This document shows positions 63,721-64,000 of a stretch of DNA of 64,000 nt, in pieces; position 1 is the stretch's first letter, and the number at the start of each line of letters is the position of its first letter. Location: contig JAEMWC010000122.1 of assembly GCA_016490735.1 (NCBI GenBank), positions 585,001-649,000 on the forward strand, given 5' to 3'. Origin of the DNA: Pachyseris speciosa (Eukaryota > Cnidaria > Anthozoa > Scleractinia > Pachyseridae). The position numbers were made by a program, and so were the translations under genes. The notes below the pieces were generated by a model. It did not search any database. It saw only the letters and a program-made list of their open reading frames with translations, and was not told the DNA's origin.

Positions 63721-64000
63721 TCGTCGTTGCTATGAAGGTCGAATGTGGTGTACTCGGTGCTGTCGTTGCTGTTCGAAGTATATACGCCGCGTAAGAATCC
63801 GTAGCATGGCAGTGAATTCTGGTTTCCTGAATTTTCCACATGCAGAATAAAGTGGACTCACTTAAGCGCAACATCAAGGTACAGAGAGCAGTGACTGCAC
63901 AAGTTAATGTACATGTCATCGGCTTCCCCGTGGGGCCGACCCCCGGGCTAATCAGGGGGATTTTAAAATCAGTCAAGCAAACTTGAGGAATTTCCCCGGG

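Overview
The window is eukaryotic and looks like part of a cnidarian genome, most likely an anthozoan such as a stony coral. It is AT-rich, with small GT-AG exons in long introns packed with cnidarian-style transposons: Penelope-like elements, an IS3EU-like transposon, a CR1/L2 non-LTR element with a 2A-like motif, tRNA-headed SINEs and hammerhead-ribozyme repeats. The organism call is inference; no species-specific marker was seen.

One host gene fills almost the whole window on the minus strand. I reconstructed 19 phase-compatible exons from 63656 (start codon) down to 1920, about 985 residues. They encode a Rubicon (RUBCN) homologue: an N-terminal RUN domain (63.6-50.3 kb), a low-complexity middle (50.2-28.6 kb) and the C-terminal zinc-binding Rubicon homology (RH) domain (25.7-1.9 kb). 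One RUN-domain exon, expected between 63.4 and 60.1 kb, was not found. The last exon probably lies left of the window. The genomic span exceeds 61 kb for about 3 kb of coding sequence.

Most other features sit in introns of this gene. From left to right: a Crypton-like relic (50-430); a CR1/L2 relic (600-1815); two 5'-truncated R2/R4(Dong)-like elements in (TAA)n tracts (6.2-7.77 kb); SINE copies (4.1, 6.1, 8.1-8.5 kb); a complete-looking 8017-bp IS3EU-like DNA transposon (8720-16736) with 12-bp repeat arrays inside its inverted repeats, a DDE transposase gene and a spliced HECT ubiquitin-ligase-like gene; a hammerhead-ribozyme retrozyme-like repeat (17.77-18.5 kb); a TTAA-flanked TIR element (19064-25349) carrying a nested Penelope element (21940-25331); a MITE (26.9 kb); a six-copy, partly inverted SINE array with 13-bp target duplications (29721-31431); a Ty3/gypsy pol relic (32.2-34.2 kb); a second Penelope fragment with a hammerhead core (36.3-37.3 kb); two MITEs beside exons (38.2 and 39.2 kb); a pogo element split by a CR1/L2 element (44.5-49.6 kb); and foldback or duplicated repeats from 50.8 to 62.4 kb.

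The most notable things are the IS3EU-like element with its HECT gene, the near-canonical hammerhead ribozyme in the 257-bp repeat, and the TSD-flanked inverted SINE multimer. All transposon reading frames inspected carry at least one break or truncation in this copy.
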